A DNA stretch of 15,880 nt from SIG459 sp045532145 (lineage in GTDB: Bacteria; Bacillota; Clostridia; Oscillospirales; Oscillospiraceae), in the NCBI GenBank assembly GCA_045532145.1, contig JAZSFJ010000107.1, positions 1 to 15,880 on the forward strand, written 5' to 3'. Within the stretch, counting starts at the first letter, position 1. Each line of letters starts with the position of its first letter. A model generated the notes under the pieces. It had not been told where the DNA came from. It worked only from the letters and a program-made list of their open reading frames with translations, and did not search any database. Below, one piece after another: positions 6,492 to 12,695 of this stretch. The position numbers were made by a program, and so were the translations under genes.

Positions 6492-7505
6492 ATGCACCAA
6501 AATACAAAAAAATTAAATTTTCTGCTAATTTTTGCAGCATCTTTTTTGTTAGTTTTTTCTTTAACATCTTGCGGTTTTTTTAACGAGAAACAGGCCGAAA
6601 AATTCACAAAAACCGGCTTTTTTCTGGACACCGTAGTGTCCGTCACCGTTTACTCCCAGGCGGATGCGGCAGTGCTGGACAGCTGTCTTGAGCAGTGCGG
6701 AAAATACGAAAAGATATTCTCCCGCACGGACCCGGAAAGCGAGCTTTACAAGCTCAATGCCGCCGGTGGAAGCCACAGCGTTTCGCCCGAACTTTTGGAG
6801 TTATTGGAAACTTCTCTTTTCTATTCCGACCTCAGCGAAGGGCGCTTTGACCCCAGCATGGGCGGGCTCAGCGCCATGTATTCTTTTTCCTCGGACAGCC
6901 CCAGCCTCCCCTCCGACGAGGAGCTTGCAGAGGCCCTGAGCCACACCGGCTATGAAAAAATCATCATCGATGGGGACAGCGTGACCCTCTCAGACCCCGA
7001 GGCTGTGATAGACCTTGGAGCCATAGCCAAGGGCTATATAGCCGACCGTCTGGGCGAAATGCTCCGCAGCGAGGGTGTTGAAAGCGCCATCATAGACCTT
7101 GGAGGCAACATCCTCTGCATAGGCTCCAAGCCTGACGGCAGCGATTTCAAGGTGGGCATACAGTATCCCTATAAAGACAGCGGCAGAGTTATAACCACCG
7201 CCTCCCTCTCGGATATGAGCGTTGTCACCAGCGGCGTTTACCAGCGCTGGTTTGAGCAGGACGGTAAGCTTTTCCACCATATTCTTGACCCGGACACCGG
7301 CAAAAGCGTGGATAACGGCCTTATCTCGGTAAGCATCATTGGCGAGAGGAGCGTTGACTGCGACGCCCTTTCCACCTCCGTCTTTGCCATGGGTCTCACC
7401 GATGGCATGGAGCTTATAAACTCTCTCGAAAACACTTATGCCGTGTTCATCACCGAGGACATGGAAATGCATTTCTCCCAGGGTTTCGAGGAGACATTTA
7501 GTTAA
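6492..7505 (+). CDS. apbE: ApbE, FAD:protein FMN transferase (lipoprotein)
   Basis: A 337-residue exported lipoprotein: signal peptide with lipobox LTSC, lipid-modified Cys27. ApbE takes FMN from FAD (releasing AMP, Mg2+-dependent) and links it to Thr in SGAT-type motifs. Family motifs visible are FLDTVVSVTVYS (44-55), VIDLGAIAKGYIADR (172-186), AIIDLGGNI (199-207), TSGVYQRWF (246-254), HHILDPDTG (262-270) and CDALSTSVFAMG (290-301), which covers the metal-binding D-A-x-S-T region. The obvious substrates are RnfG and RnfD, encoded divergently. GGAG at 6482-6485 lies 6 nt before the ATG. The first about 90 nt are clearly more A/T-rich than the rest. No terminator follows before the next promoter. 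Confidence 0.97.
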   Translation: MHQNTKKLNFLLIFAASFLLVFSLTSCGFFNEKQAEKFTKTGFFLDTVVSVTVYSQADAAVLDSCLEQCGKYEKIFSRTDPESELYKLNAAGGSHSVSPELLELLETSLFYSDLSEGRFDPSMGGLSAMYSFSSDSPSLPSDEELAEALSHTGYEKIIIDGDSVTLSDPEAVIDLGAIAKGYIADRLGEMLRSEGVESAIIDLGGNILCIGSKPDGSDFKVGIQYPYKDSGRVITTASLSDMSVVTSGVYQRWFEQDGKLFHHILDPDTGKSVDNGLISVSIIGERSVDCDALSTSVFAMGLTDGMELINSLENTYAVFITEDMEMHFSQGFEETFS

Positions 7506-7516
7506 AAACATAACTC

Positions 7517-7545
7517 TTGTCTTAGTCATGGACTTATTGTATAAT
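7517..7545 (+). promoter_or_regulatory. Promoter of the TM1266 / ABC importer operon
   Basis: TTGTCT (7517-7522), 17-nt spacer, perfect TATAAT (7540-7545), placing the start near 7551. It begins 12 nt after the apbE stop codon. The resulting leader is about 200 nt, unusually long for such a compact locus, and is occupied by the structured element described next. Confidence 0.8.
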
Positions 7546-7550
7546 TAAAT

Positions 7551-7721
7551 CAGAAAATTTAGTCCACATTTCTGACGTCAAGATTGTATCGAGACGGAAG
7601 ATACAGTTTCCATCCCTGCCGCTATGTGCCGGATTCGTCCCGACCCATGGCCGCTTAGGATAATAATATGAATTTATTATGGGGTAACTGCATCTTTCCG
7701 GAGGTAGCAGTTACCTTTTTT
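7551..7721 (+). ncRNA. Candidate riboswitch (unassigned class) with intrinsic-terminator expression platform
   Basis: Paired elements seen by eye: hairpin CAGAAA/TTTCTG (7551-7556/7569-7574); hairpin TGTATC/GATACA (7585-7590/7600-7605); P1 CAGTTTCC (7604-7611) with GGTAACTG (7683-7690), 7 of 8 pairs; P2 GCTATG/CATGGC (7621-7626/7646-7651), capped by GGA-TTCG-TCC; P3 ATAATAA/TTATTAT (7660-7666/7674-7680). P1-P3 form a three-way junction. The 3' arm of P1 is also the 5' arm of a terminator ending at 7721, so P1 and terminator exclude each other: a classic switch design in which a stabilised P1 would allow read-through. I looked for the conserved cores of TPP, cobalamin, SAM-I, FMN, T-box, Moco and c-di-GMP elements and saw none. 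Ligand unknown. Confidence 0.7.
7683..7721 (+). terminator. Leader terminator upstream of the TM1266-like gene
   Basis: GGTAACTGC (7683-7691) pairs perfectly with GCAGTTACC (7707-7715), followed by six T (7716-7721). The inner ATC/GGT extends the stem past one bulged A. It lies 33 nt before the start codon of the operon's first gene, so it must be conditional or it would silence the operon. It could also end apbE read-through transcripts. Confidence 0.9.
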
Positions 7722-7753
7722 GCATCTCCGGGTGTGGGAGGAAAGGAGGAAAC

Positions 7754-8017
7754 ATGGAATCAAGAGTTGCCGTTATTGGAATCATTATTGAAAACAGCGA
7801 GGCCGTGGACAGGGTGAACGCCATTTTGCACGAAAACGCAGGCTATATTCTGGGCCGCATGGGTATTCCCTACCGCGAAAAGGGTATTAACATCATATCC
7901 ATCGCCATCGACGCCCCACAAGACGTTATAAGCCAGATATCCGGCAAGATAGGCCGCCTCCCCGGCGTCAGCGCCAAGACCGCCTATTCCGGAGTTATCA
8001 CCAAATCTGAACAGTAA
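7754..8017 (+). CDS. TM1266-like iron-only hydrogenase system putative regulator
   Basis: An 87-residue ACT-like protein resembling Thermotoga TM1266, a family repeatedly found with [FeFe]-hydrogenase maturation genes and resembling the C-terminal domain of NikR. Features: VAVIGIIIEN start, ILHENAGYILGRMGIPYRE (24-42), NIISIAIDAP (46-55), then a GKIGRLPGVSAKTAYS end. There is no DNA-binding domain, so 'regulator' is a label from context; ligand sensing is more plausible than direct DNA binding. AGGAGG ends 4 nt before the ATG. It is the first gene after the candidate riboswitch and 12 nt before the ABC binding-protein gene. No hydrogenase or hydEFG gene lies in this window. Confidence 0.88.
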   Translation: MESRVAVIGIIIENSEAVDRVNAILHENAGYILGRMGIPYREKGINIISIAIDAPQDVISQISGKIGRLPGVSAKTAYSGVITKSEQ

Positions 8018-8029
8018 AGGAGAACAAAT

Positions 8030-9088
8030 ATGACTAAAAGAATCATTGCAATAATGCTGGCCCTTTTCATGCTGGCCTCCCTCTGCGCCTGCGGCGGCAA
8101 GAACCCCGCCACCGAGACCGACCTCCCCGTTGATGCTCCCTCCACCGATACTGACATTCCCGAGGAAGCTCCCGAGGCTCCCGCAGAGCCCGCCGAGCCC
8201 CAGCTGAGCACCGAGCCCATAAACATCATGGTCCTCAACGGCACCACCGGCTTCGGCATGGCAAAGCTCATGAGCGACTTTGCCGCCGGGGAAAGCGCCC
8301 TCAACTACAAGATTTCCGTTGAGACTGACGCCAGCAACATCACCGCCGCCCTCATAAACGGCAGCGTGGATATTGCCGCCCTTCCCACCAACGCCGCCAG
8401 CGTTGTATACAACAAGACTCAGGGGGGTGTGCAGCTTCTGGCTCTGAACACCCTCGGCGTTCTTTACCTTGTAGCAGGCGAAGGCGAGAGCATCACCACT
8501 CTTTCTGACCTTGAGGGCAAGACCGTTTACGCCCCCGCTCAGAACCCCAGTTTCGTATTCCAGTATATCTGCTCCGCCGCCGGCGTGAATGTGACTATAG
8601 ACAATGCCTATGCCCAGCCCGCCGACCTTCGCACCGCAGTTGCTGCCGGCGAGGTCAGCCTCGCCGTGCTCCCCGAGCCTATGGTAACCATCGCCTGCTC
8701 GGCCAATGACAAGCTCACCGTGGCTCTTGACCTCACCGAGGAATGGGCCAAGGTCAGCGAAAGCGATCTGGTGCAGGGCTGCCTTGTGGTTCGCCGGGAG
8801 TTTGCCGAAAGCCATGGCGCCGAGCTTGCAGCTTTCCTAAATGAGTATGAGGCTTCCATCGCCTTCCTTGGCGAGGACACCGCCGCCGCAGCCCAGATGA
8901 TAGTGGATGCCGGCATTTTCGCCCAGGCCCCTGTGGCCCAGAAGGCCATCCCCAACTGCAATGTCTGCTTCATCGCCGGTGAGGATATGGCAGCTCCCAT
9001 GGGTGGCTTCCTTGAGGCGATGCTCTCCGTGGCGCCCCCCTCCATCGGCGGCGCTGTGCCCGGTGAGGACTTCTATTATGTAGGATAA
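8030..9088 (+). CDS. ABC importer substrate-binding lipoprotein (NitT/TauT, NMT1/THI5-like)
   Basis: A 352-residue binding lipoprotein: signal peptide with lipobox LCAC (Cys21), a Pro/Glu/Ala-rich linker (about 25-62), then the type 2 periplasmic-binding fold. INIMVLNGTTGFGMAKL (64-80), INGSVDIAALPTNAAS (109-124) and LSDLEGKTVYAP (158-169) are typical of the family that binds small organic solutes such as sulfonates, nitrate or pyrimidine precursors. The specificity cannot be read from sequence. AGGAG at 8018-8022, 7 nt before the ATG, is good. Cys181, 225 and 254 lie outside the signal. It is followed by a repeat-rich gap before the permease. Confidence 0.9.
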   Translation: MTKRIIAIMLALFMLASLCACGGKNPATETDLPVDAPSTDTDIPEEAPEAPAEPAEPQLSTEPINIMVLNGTTGFGMAKLMSDFAAGESALNYKISVETDASNITAALINGSVDIAALPTNAASVVYNKTQGGVQLLALNTLGVLYLVAGEGESITTLSDLEGKTVYAPAQNPSFVFQYICSAAGVNVTIDNAYAQPADLRTAVAAGEVSLAVLPEPMVTIACSANDKLTVALDLTEEWAKVSESDLVQGCLVVRREFAESHGAELAAFLNEYEASIAFLGEDTAAAAQMIVDAGIFAQAPVAQKAIPNCNVCFIAGEDMAAPMGGFLEAMLSVAPPSIGGAVPGEDFYYVG

Positions 9089-9118
9089 GGCAGGCGGTCA
9101 ACACATCCCTGACCTTTC

Positions 9119-9145
9119 GTAGGGGCCGGACACTGGCCGGCCCTA
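9119..9145 (+). repeat. GTAGGGG palindromic repeat (CCGG-core variant)
   Basis: TAGGGGCCGG ... CCGGCCCTA hairpin around a 7-nt loop, one G unpaired. This is the first of the repeats in the 331-bp gap between binding protein and permease (9089-9419). Confidence 0.75.
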
Positions 9146-9170
9146 AAACCAGTCGCACAAAATCCAAGGC

Positions 9171-9196
9171 GGGACGTCGAGGACGCCGTCCCCTAC
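9171..9196 (-). repeat. GTAGGGG palindromic repeat, 26-bp unit
   Basis: Identical in all 26 positions to 1317-1342 and 10830-10855, and followed by GG as at 10856-10857. Confidence 0.9.
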
Positions 9197-9223
9197 GGAA
9201 TAAGCCGAAATTGTCACATAACC

Positions 9224-9249
9224 CGTAGGGCGGGGGCTTGCTCCCGCCG
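9224..9249 (+). repeat. GTAGGGC palindromic repeat (GC-rich core)
   Basis: CGTAGGGCGGG-GGCTTGCT-CCCGCCG: same opening as the other repeats, different but self-complementary arms. Confidence 0.75.
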
Positions 9250-9264
9250 CAAATCCCGCGAACC

Positions 9265-9291
9265 CCGTAGGGGCGATTCACGAATCGCCCG
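9265..9291 (+). repeat. GTAGGGG palindromic repeat (GATTCACGAATC core)
   Basis: CCGTAGG then GGGCGATTC-AC-GAATCGCCC (9271-9290), a perfect 9-bp stem. It differs from 10804-10823 only by A-T in place of C-G at one stem pair, i.e. a compensatory change (GATTC/GAATC versus GCTTC/GAAGC). Confidence 0.85.
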
Positions 9292-9324
9292 CATAGCTCC
9301 TACTAAACCAATCCTTCAACAGAC

Positions 9325-9390
9325 AATCCCTCAGTCAAAATCGGCTGCAGGAAGCCGATTTTGACTGCTCCCTTTGCACAAGGGAGCCTT
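9325..9390 (+). repeat. Second repeat family: CCCTCAGTC double hairpin, copy 1
   Basis: AATCCCTCAGTC, then a perfect 15-bp stem (9332-9346 with 9353-9367) and a second hairpin GCTCCCTT/AAGGGAGC, ending CCTT. It has the same layout as 11816-11864 but a different and longer first stem. It occupies the end of the binding-protein/permease gap. Confidence 0.85.
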
Positions 9391-9402
9391 ATAAGGTATT
9401 TA
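9374..9402 (+). promoter_or_regulatory. Possible weak promoter before the ABC permease
   Basis: TTGCAC (9374-9379), 17-nt spacer, TATTTA (9397-9402), 18 bp before the permease ATG and partly inside the second-family repeat. If real, it would let permease and ATPase be transcribed without the leader control. Low certainty. Confidence 0.3.
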
Positions 9403-9419
9403 TTAATTAGGTACAACAC

Positions 9420-10175
9420 ATGAAAGCACTTTCAAAAATTCTCAAAAATTTAATAGTGCTTGCCTTCTGGCTTTTGGTCTGGCAGGGGCTGGCACTTTGG
9501 GTGAATAATCCCCTGCTGCTGCCTGCGCCACCGGCGGTTTTGGTGCGGCTTTCAGAGCTTGTGGTCTCCCTGAGCTTCTGGAAGATAACTGCTCTCAGCC
9601 TTGGTCGCATACTCCTTGGCGTAGTCTGCGCGGTGGTCATCGGTGTAGTTCTGGCCATAATAACCAGCCGCTCCGGGCTGCTCAAGAGCCTTTTCACTCC
9701 CCTTATCACGGTGATAAAGTCCACTCCCGTGGCCTCCTTTATCATCCTGCTCATTCTCTGGGTTGGGCGGGATATTCTGCCCTCGGTTATCGTGGTGCTT
9801 ATGGCCCTGCCTGTGGTTTGGAGCAATGTGAGCGCAGGCATTGCGGGAACTGATAAGCAGCTGATAGAAATGTCCCGCATCTTCCGCTTTTCTGTATGGA
9901 AGAGGCTGCGGCGGGTGTATGTTCCTTCTGTAATGCCCCATTTCCTCTCCGCCTGCCGCTCCACACTTGGCCTTGCATGGAAGGCCGGTGTGGCCGCCGA
10001 GGTGCTCACCGTGCCCGCTGTGAGCATCGGCAAAATGCTCTATGAGTCCAAACTCTATTGGGAAACCCTTGACCTCTTTGCATGGACGCTGGTGGTTATC
10101 ATCTGCTCCCTTATCATTGAAAAGCTGCTGATGGCTGCCATCGGCAAGGCCGCCGGGAAAGGAGGGGCAGTATGA
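9420..10175 (+). CDS. ABC importer permease (NitT/TauT family)
   Basis: A 251-residue integral membrane protein with about six helices, the usual size for SsuC/ThiX-type permeases. The EAA-like coupling loop that docks on the ATPase is around 149-172 (IEMSRIFRFSVWKRLRRVYV). STLGLAWKAGVAAEVL (181-196) is a strong family signature. The ATG has only a weak upstream AGGT, unlike its neighbours, and follows 331 bp of repeats. The TGA overlaps the ATPase ATG by 4 nt. It presumably pairs with the lipoprotein at 8030 and the ATPase at 10172. Confidence 0.93.
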   Translation: MKALSKILKNLIVLAFWLLVWQGLALWVNNPLLLPAPPAVLVRLSELVVSLSFWKITALSLGRILLGVVCAVVIGVVLAIITSRSGLLKSLFTPLITVIKSTPVASFIILLILWVGRDILPSVIVVLMALPVVWSNVSAGIAGTDKQLIEMSRIFRFSVWKRLRRVYVPSVMPHFLSACRSTLGLAWKAGVAAEVLTVPAVSIGKMLYESKLYWETLDLFAWTLVVIICSLIIEKLLMAAIGKAAGKGGAV

Positions 10176-10762
10176 TAGAAATAAAAAATCTCTCCCTCAG
10201 CTATGAGGGAGAGCAGGTTATTGAAAATTTCAGTCTTACTATTGAAAAGGGCGAAAAAATCGCCCTTATGGGCCCCTCCGGCTGCGGAAAAACCAGTCTC
10301 ATAAACGCCATTGTCGGTCTTTTAAAACCGGAGAATGGAGAAGTAAAATGCACGGGGCTTATCTCATGCGTCTTTCAGGAGCCAAGGCTGCTGCCATGGC
10401 TCAGCGCTCTTAAAAATATCAATGTAGTCCTCTCGGATAATGTCTCAACCGAACCGCAGGCCCAAAAATGGCTTGAAGCCGTGGGGCTGGGTGAGGATAG
10501 CCACAAGCTCCCCAGGGAGCTCTCCGGGGGTATGCAGCAGCGTGTCAGCATAGCCCGAGCTCTTGCCTACGGCGGAGACATACTGCTGCTGGACGAGCCT
10601 ATGAAGGGCATGGACGCAGACACCGCCGATTCCGTCTCCCGGCTTATCAGGGAATCGGCAAAGGATAAAACAGTAATTCTGGTCACCCACGACGAGGATG
10701 AGGCCAGAGCCTTTGCAGACAAGGTGTATGTGTATAGGGACAAGGGTTTCTATCAATTGTAG
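10172..10762 (+). CDS. ABC importer ATP-binding protein, short form
   Basis: A 196-residue ATPase with all catalytic motifs: Walker A GPSGCGKT (34-41), Q-loop Gln69 (VFQEPRLLPW), signature LSGGMQQR (117-124), Walker B ILLLDEP (137-143) and H-loop His173. It ends about 23 residues after the H-loop, while NitT/TauT ATPases usually run 240-260 residues, so the C-terminal regulatory part is absent. The TAG stop lies in a GTAGGGG motif identical to the start of the dispersed repeats. The start is translationally coupled to the permease. It is probably functional for ATP hydrolysis. Confidence 0.92.
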   Translation: MIEIKNLSLSYEGEQVIENFSLTIEKGEKIALMGPSGCGKTSLINAIVGLLKPENGEVKCTGLISCVFQEPRLLPWLSALKNINVVLSDNVSTEPQAQKWLEAVGLGEDSHKLPRELSGGMQQRVSIARALAYGGDILLLDEPMKGMDADTADSVSRLIRESAKDKTVILVTHDEDEARAFADKVYVYRDKGFYQL

Positions 10763-10775
10763 GGGCTCGCAGCTT
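10759..10775 (+). repeat. GTAGGGG-like repeat remnant at the ATPase stop codon
   Basis: GTAGGGGCTCGC overlaps the stop codon (TAG at 10760-10762). Only the opening of the repeat family is recognisable; no complementary arm is clear. Confidence 0.4.
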
Positions 10776-10797
10776 CTAAAACCTAATGCACCGCCCC

Positions 10798-10824
10798 CCG
10801 TAGGGGCGCTTCACGAAGCGCCCG
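10798..10824 (+). repeat. GTAGGGG palindromic repeat (GCTTCACGAAGC core)
   Basis: CCGTAGG then GGGCGCTTC-AC-GAAGCGCCC (10804-10823), a perfect 9-bp stem. It lies in inverted orientation to the 26-bp unit 6 bp downstream. Confidence 0.85.
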
Positions 10825-10829
10825 CAATC

Positions 10830-10855
10830 GGGACGTCGAGGACGCCGTCCCCTAC
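10830..10855 (-). repeat. GTAGGGG palindromic repeat, 26-bp unit
   Basis: Exact copy of 1317-1342 and 9171-9196. With 10798-10824 it makes a head-to-head pair (GTAGGGG ... CCCCTAC). The rest of the gap, 10858-10977, shows only a 7-bp ATGGGCT/AGCCCAT inverted repeat near 10894-10921 and no gene. Confidence 0.9.
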
Positions 10856-10977
10856 GGCTGCGGAGGTAATATGCGCGCGCCGGGGTCCGGCCATGGGCTG
10901 CCCTACGAAGCGGAAGCCCATAGAGGCGAACACCGCTCATCCGTCGCCCTTGAGAGGCTCAAAAAGTTCCAAATCTA

Positions 10978-11006
10978 TTGACATAAATCTTTCGTTATTC
11001 TACAAT
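10978..11006 (+). promoter_or_regulatory. Near-consensus promoter of the TSUP permease
   Basis: Perfect TTGACA (10978-10983), 17-nt spacer, TACAAT (11001-11006; one mismatch to TATAAT). Predicted start about 11013, leader about 26 nt. Confidence 0.85.
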
Positions 11007-11038
11007 AAATCCATTCGAGATTTTTGGAGAAATTAACC

Positions 11039-11809
11039 ATGCCTGAGATAATAAAAACTCTGCTTATAGTCTGCCCCCTTGTTTTTCTGGCGGGCTTTGT
11101 GGACTCCGTGGCAGGTGGCGGCGGGCTTATAAGCCTCCCCGCTTACCTTTTCTGCGGCATTCCCGCCCACATCGCCTCCGGTACCAACAAGGTGGTAAAT
11201 TCCATCGGAACTTCCGTTGCCGCAGGAAAATACATAAAAAGCGGCAAGATAAACCTGCGCTTTGCAATTATTGCTGCGGTTTTTGCCCTTCTGGGCTCTG
11301 CCATCGGTACAGAGACCGCCGTTTTCCTCAGCGAAAAGGTTTTGAAAATTATCATCCTCTGCGCTCTCCCCGTAGCCGCTGTTATCCTCACAGTGAAAAA
11401 GGATTTTGGCAAGGATGGCAGCATTCCTAAGCGCAGCTACACAAAGCGCACCGAATATATTCTCTGCGCTGTCATCGGTCTTTTCATCGGCTGCTACGAC
11501 GGTATGGTGGGCCCCGGCACAGGCACATTCATGATAATGGCCTTCACCGCCGTTATGGGCATGGATCTGCTGACGAGTTCCGGCTGCGCAAAGGTGGGCA
11601 ATCTGGCCAGCAACATTGCCTCTGCGGTAGTTTGGATTCTCAACGGCTATGTCTACTGGGCAATAGTCATCCCCGCCGCTCTCTGCAACGTGCTGGGTAA
11701 CTATCTGGGCGCCCGCTACGCCATAAAAGGCGGCAGCAAGCGCATAAGAAGCATGATATTCGTCGTGCTTGGATTGTTGTTTGTGAAGATACTTACAGAG
11801 ATAATCTGA
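11039..11809 (+). CDS. TSUP family permease (TauE/SafE, YfcA-like)
   Basis: A 256-residue protein with about eight membrane segments. It carries the duplicated TSUP signature: GFVDSVAGGGGLISLPA (19-35) in the first half and GCYDGMVGPGTGTFM (151-165) plus AKVGNLASNIAS (184-195) in the second. Members export or import sulfite, sulfonates, sulfoacetate or related anions; the substrate here is unknown. I chose ATG at 11039, with GGAG at 11026-11029 (spacer 9 nt), over a TTG at 11024 that would put this binding site inside the coding region. It has its own strong promoter and is monocistronic. Its proximity to a NitT/TauT importer could hint at sulfur compounds, but that is weak. Confidence 0.93.
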   Translation: MPEIIKTLLIVCPLVFLAGFVDSVAGGGGLISLPAYLFCGIPAHIASGTNKVVNSIGTSVAAGKYIKSGKINLRFAIIAAVFALLGSAIGTETAVFLSEKVLKIIILCALPVAAVILTVKKDFGKDGSIPKRSYTKRTEYILCAVIGLFIGCYDGMVGPGTGTFMIMAFTAVMGMDLLTSSGCAKVGNLASNIASAVVWILNGYVYWAIVIPAALCNVLGNYLGARYAIKGGSKRIRSMIFVVLGLLFVKILTEII

Positions 11810-11815
11810 GGAAAC

Positions 11816-11864
11816 AATCCCTCAGTCAGCTTCGCTGACAGCTCCCTTTACACAAGGGAGCCTT
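11816..11864 (+). repeat. Second repeat family: CCCTCAGTC double hairpin, copy 2
   Basis: AATCCCTCAGTC, a first hairpin TCAGC-TTC-GCTGA, a second hairpin GCTCCCTT/AAGGGAGC and CCTT. The layout is the same as at 9325-9390, with a shorter first stem. It begins 7 bp after the TSUP stop codon. Confidence 0.85.
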
Positions 11865-11871
11865 AATATGT

Positions 11872-11899
11872 AAAAAACCGACCCTATGGGTCGGTTTTT
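11872..11899. terminator. Bidirectional terminator between convergent TSUP and DUF92 genes
   Basis: CCGACCC (11878-11884) pairs with GGGTCGG (11888-11894) around TAT, flanked by six A (11872-11877) and five T (11895-11899). It serves the plus-strand TSUP gene and the minus-strand operon whose last codon ends at 11901. Confidence 0.93.
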
Positions 11900-11900
11900 A

Positions 11901-12686
11901 TTATATCAAACTATATAATGCCAGAGCAAAAACTGCGCCGGAGAGGTTGTTGAGAAAATTCACCATGTCATTATCCACGAACTTAAGCCCTTTCTCAAGG
12001 CTGCCTTTTTCGCCGCAGTGAACTTTTTTCTCAGTCAGTGCGCCGCAGACTCCGCAGCGGTACTTGGCCTGTACCGCAGAGCCCAAAATGCTGTCAACAT
12101 AGGCAGCAATAAATCCGCTTATGAGCACGACAAGCGAAAACACGATTCCTCTCCCCTGCCCCAAACTTATAGCGGCCACTATTGCAGCGCCAAGGGCGCT
12201 CATTCCAAGCCCCAGAGGGCTGACGCCGCCGGACATGCCGGGCTGCACCCTTTTGAAGGATATGGCATCCCGGGGAGGAGTTTTGCTGAGTATGCCCAGC
12301 TCCGAGGCCATGGAGTCAGCAAGGGAGGCGGCCAAAGCTGCTGCGGAGGCGCAGAGAAATGCGTTCTTTCCGCTTAGAGCAAAAAGCGCTGCCATGAGAG
12401 CAGACATACCCACATTGCAGATTATCTGCACACTGTCACGTTTTCCATGCTTGGCGTGGAGCTTTTTTTCTGCCTTTTCACGGGTCTTGCCGGAAATTTT
12501 ACCCGCAATGAGGGTGAAGATAAGTGTTGCAGCGAGAGAGCAAAAATTCACCCAGCCGCCGCAATAGCATATCACAACGGAAAAGCACCAGGCCAGAGCC
12601 GTGCCGGGATAGGTGATGGCCCGGCGCCACAAAGCCACAGCCGCAAGGACTGTTGAGAGAATCAAACTTAGCCAGAGATTACCCAT
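11901..12686 (-). CDS. DUF92 membrane protein (VTE6-like, possible isoprenyl-phosphate kinase)
   Basis: A 261-residue integral membrane protein. Family motifs: QIICNVG (87-93), DSMASELGILSKTPPRD (124-140), VQPGMSGGVSPLG (147-159), DSILGSAVQAKYRC (198-211), a CGVC...HC set (211, 214, 224) and FVDNDMVNFLNN (236-247). The plant DUF92 member VTE6 phosphorylates phytyl-phosphate to phytyl-diphosphate; the bacterial function is inferred. It is the last of three minus-strand genes and sits 9 nt after a VTE5-like kinase gene, the enzyme of the preceding step, which supports the same pathway. The natural substrate (phytol, geranylgeraniol, farnesol or other polyprenol) is unknown. Confidence 0.88.
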   Translation of the reverse strand: MGNLWLSLILSTVLAAVALWRRAITYPGTALAWCFSVVICYCGGWVNFCSLAATLIFTLIAGKISGKTREKAEKKLHAKHGKRDSVQIICNVGMSALMAALFALSGKNAFLCASAAALAASLADSMASELGILSKTPPRDAISFKRVQPGMSGGVSPLGLGMSALGAAIVAAISLGQGRGIVFSLVVLISGFIAAYVDSILGSAVQAKYRCGVCGALTEKKVHCGEKGSLEKGLKFVDNDMVNFLNNLSGAVFALALYSLI

Positions 12687-12695
12687 AATTCTTCC

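Noticed and set aside
7551..7721. Assignment of the leader to TPP, FMN, cobalamin, SAM-I or T-box elements.
   Set aside because: The conserved cores expected for these (for example CTGAGA for TPP or GGTGG-ACCGCG for the T-box) are absent. GGATAAT alone is too short to call TPP.
7760..8815. A 351-residue minus-strand open frame.
   Set aside because: It lies antisense to the TM1266-like gene and the substrate-binding lipoprotein, both strongly supported; Gly/Ala/Val-rich shadow sequence.
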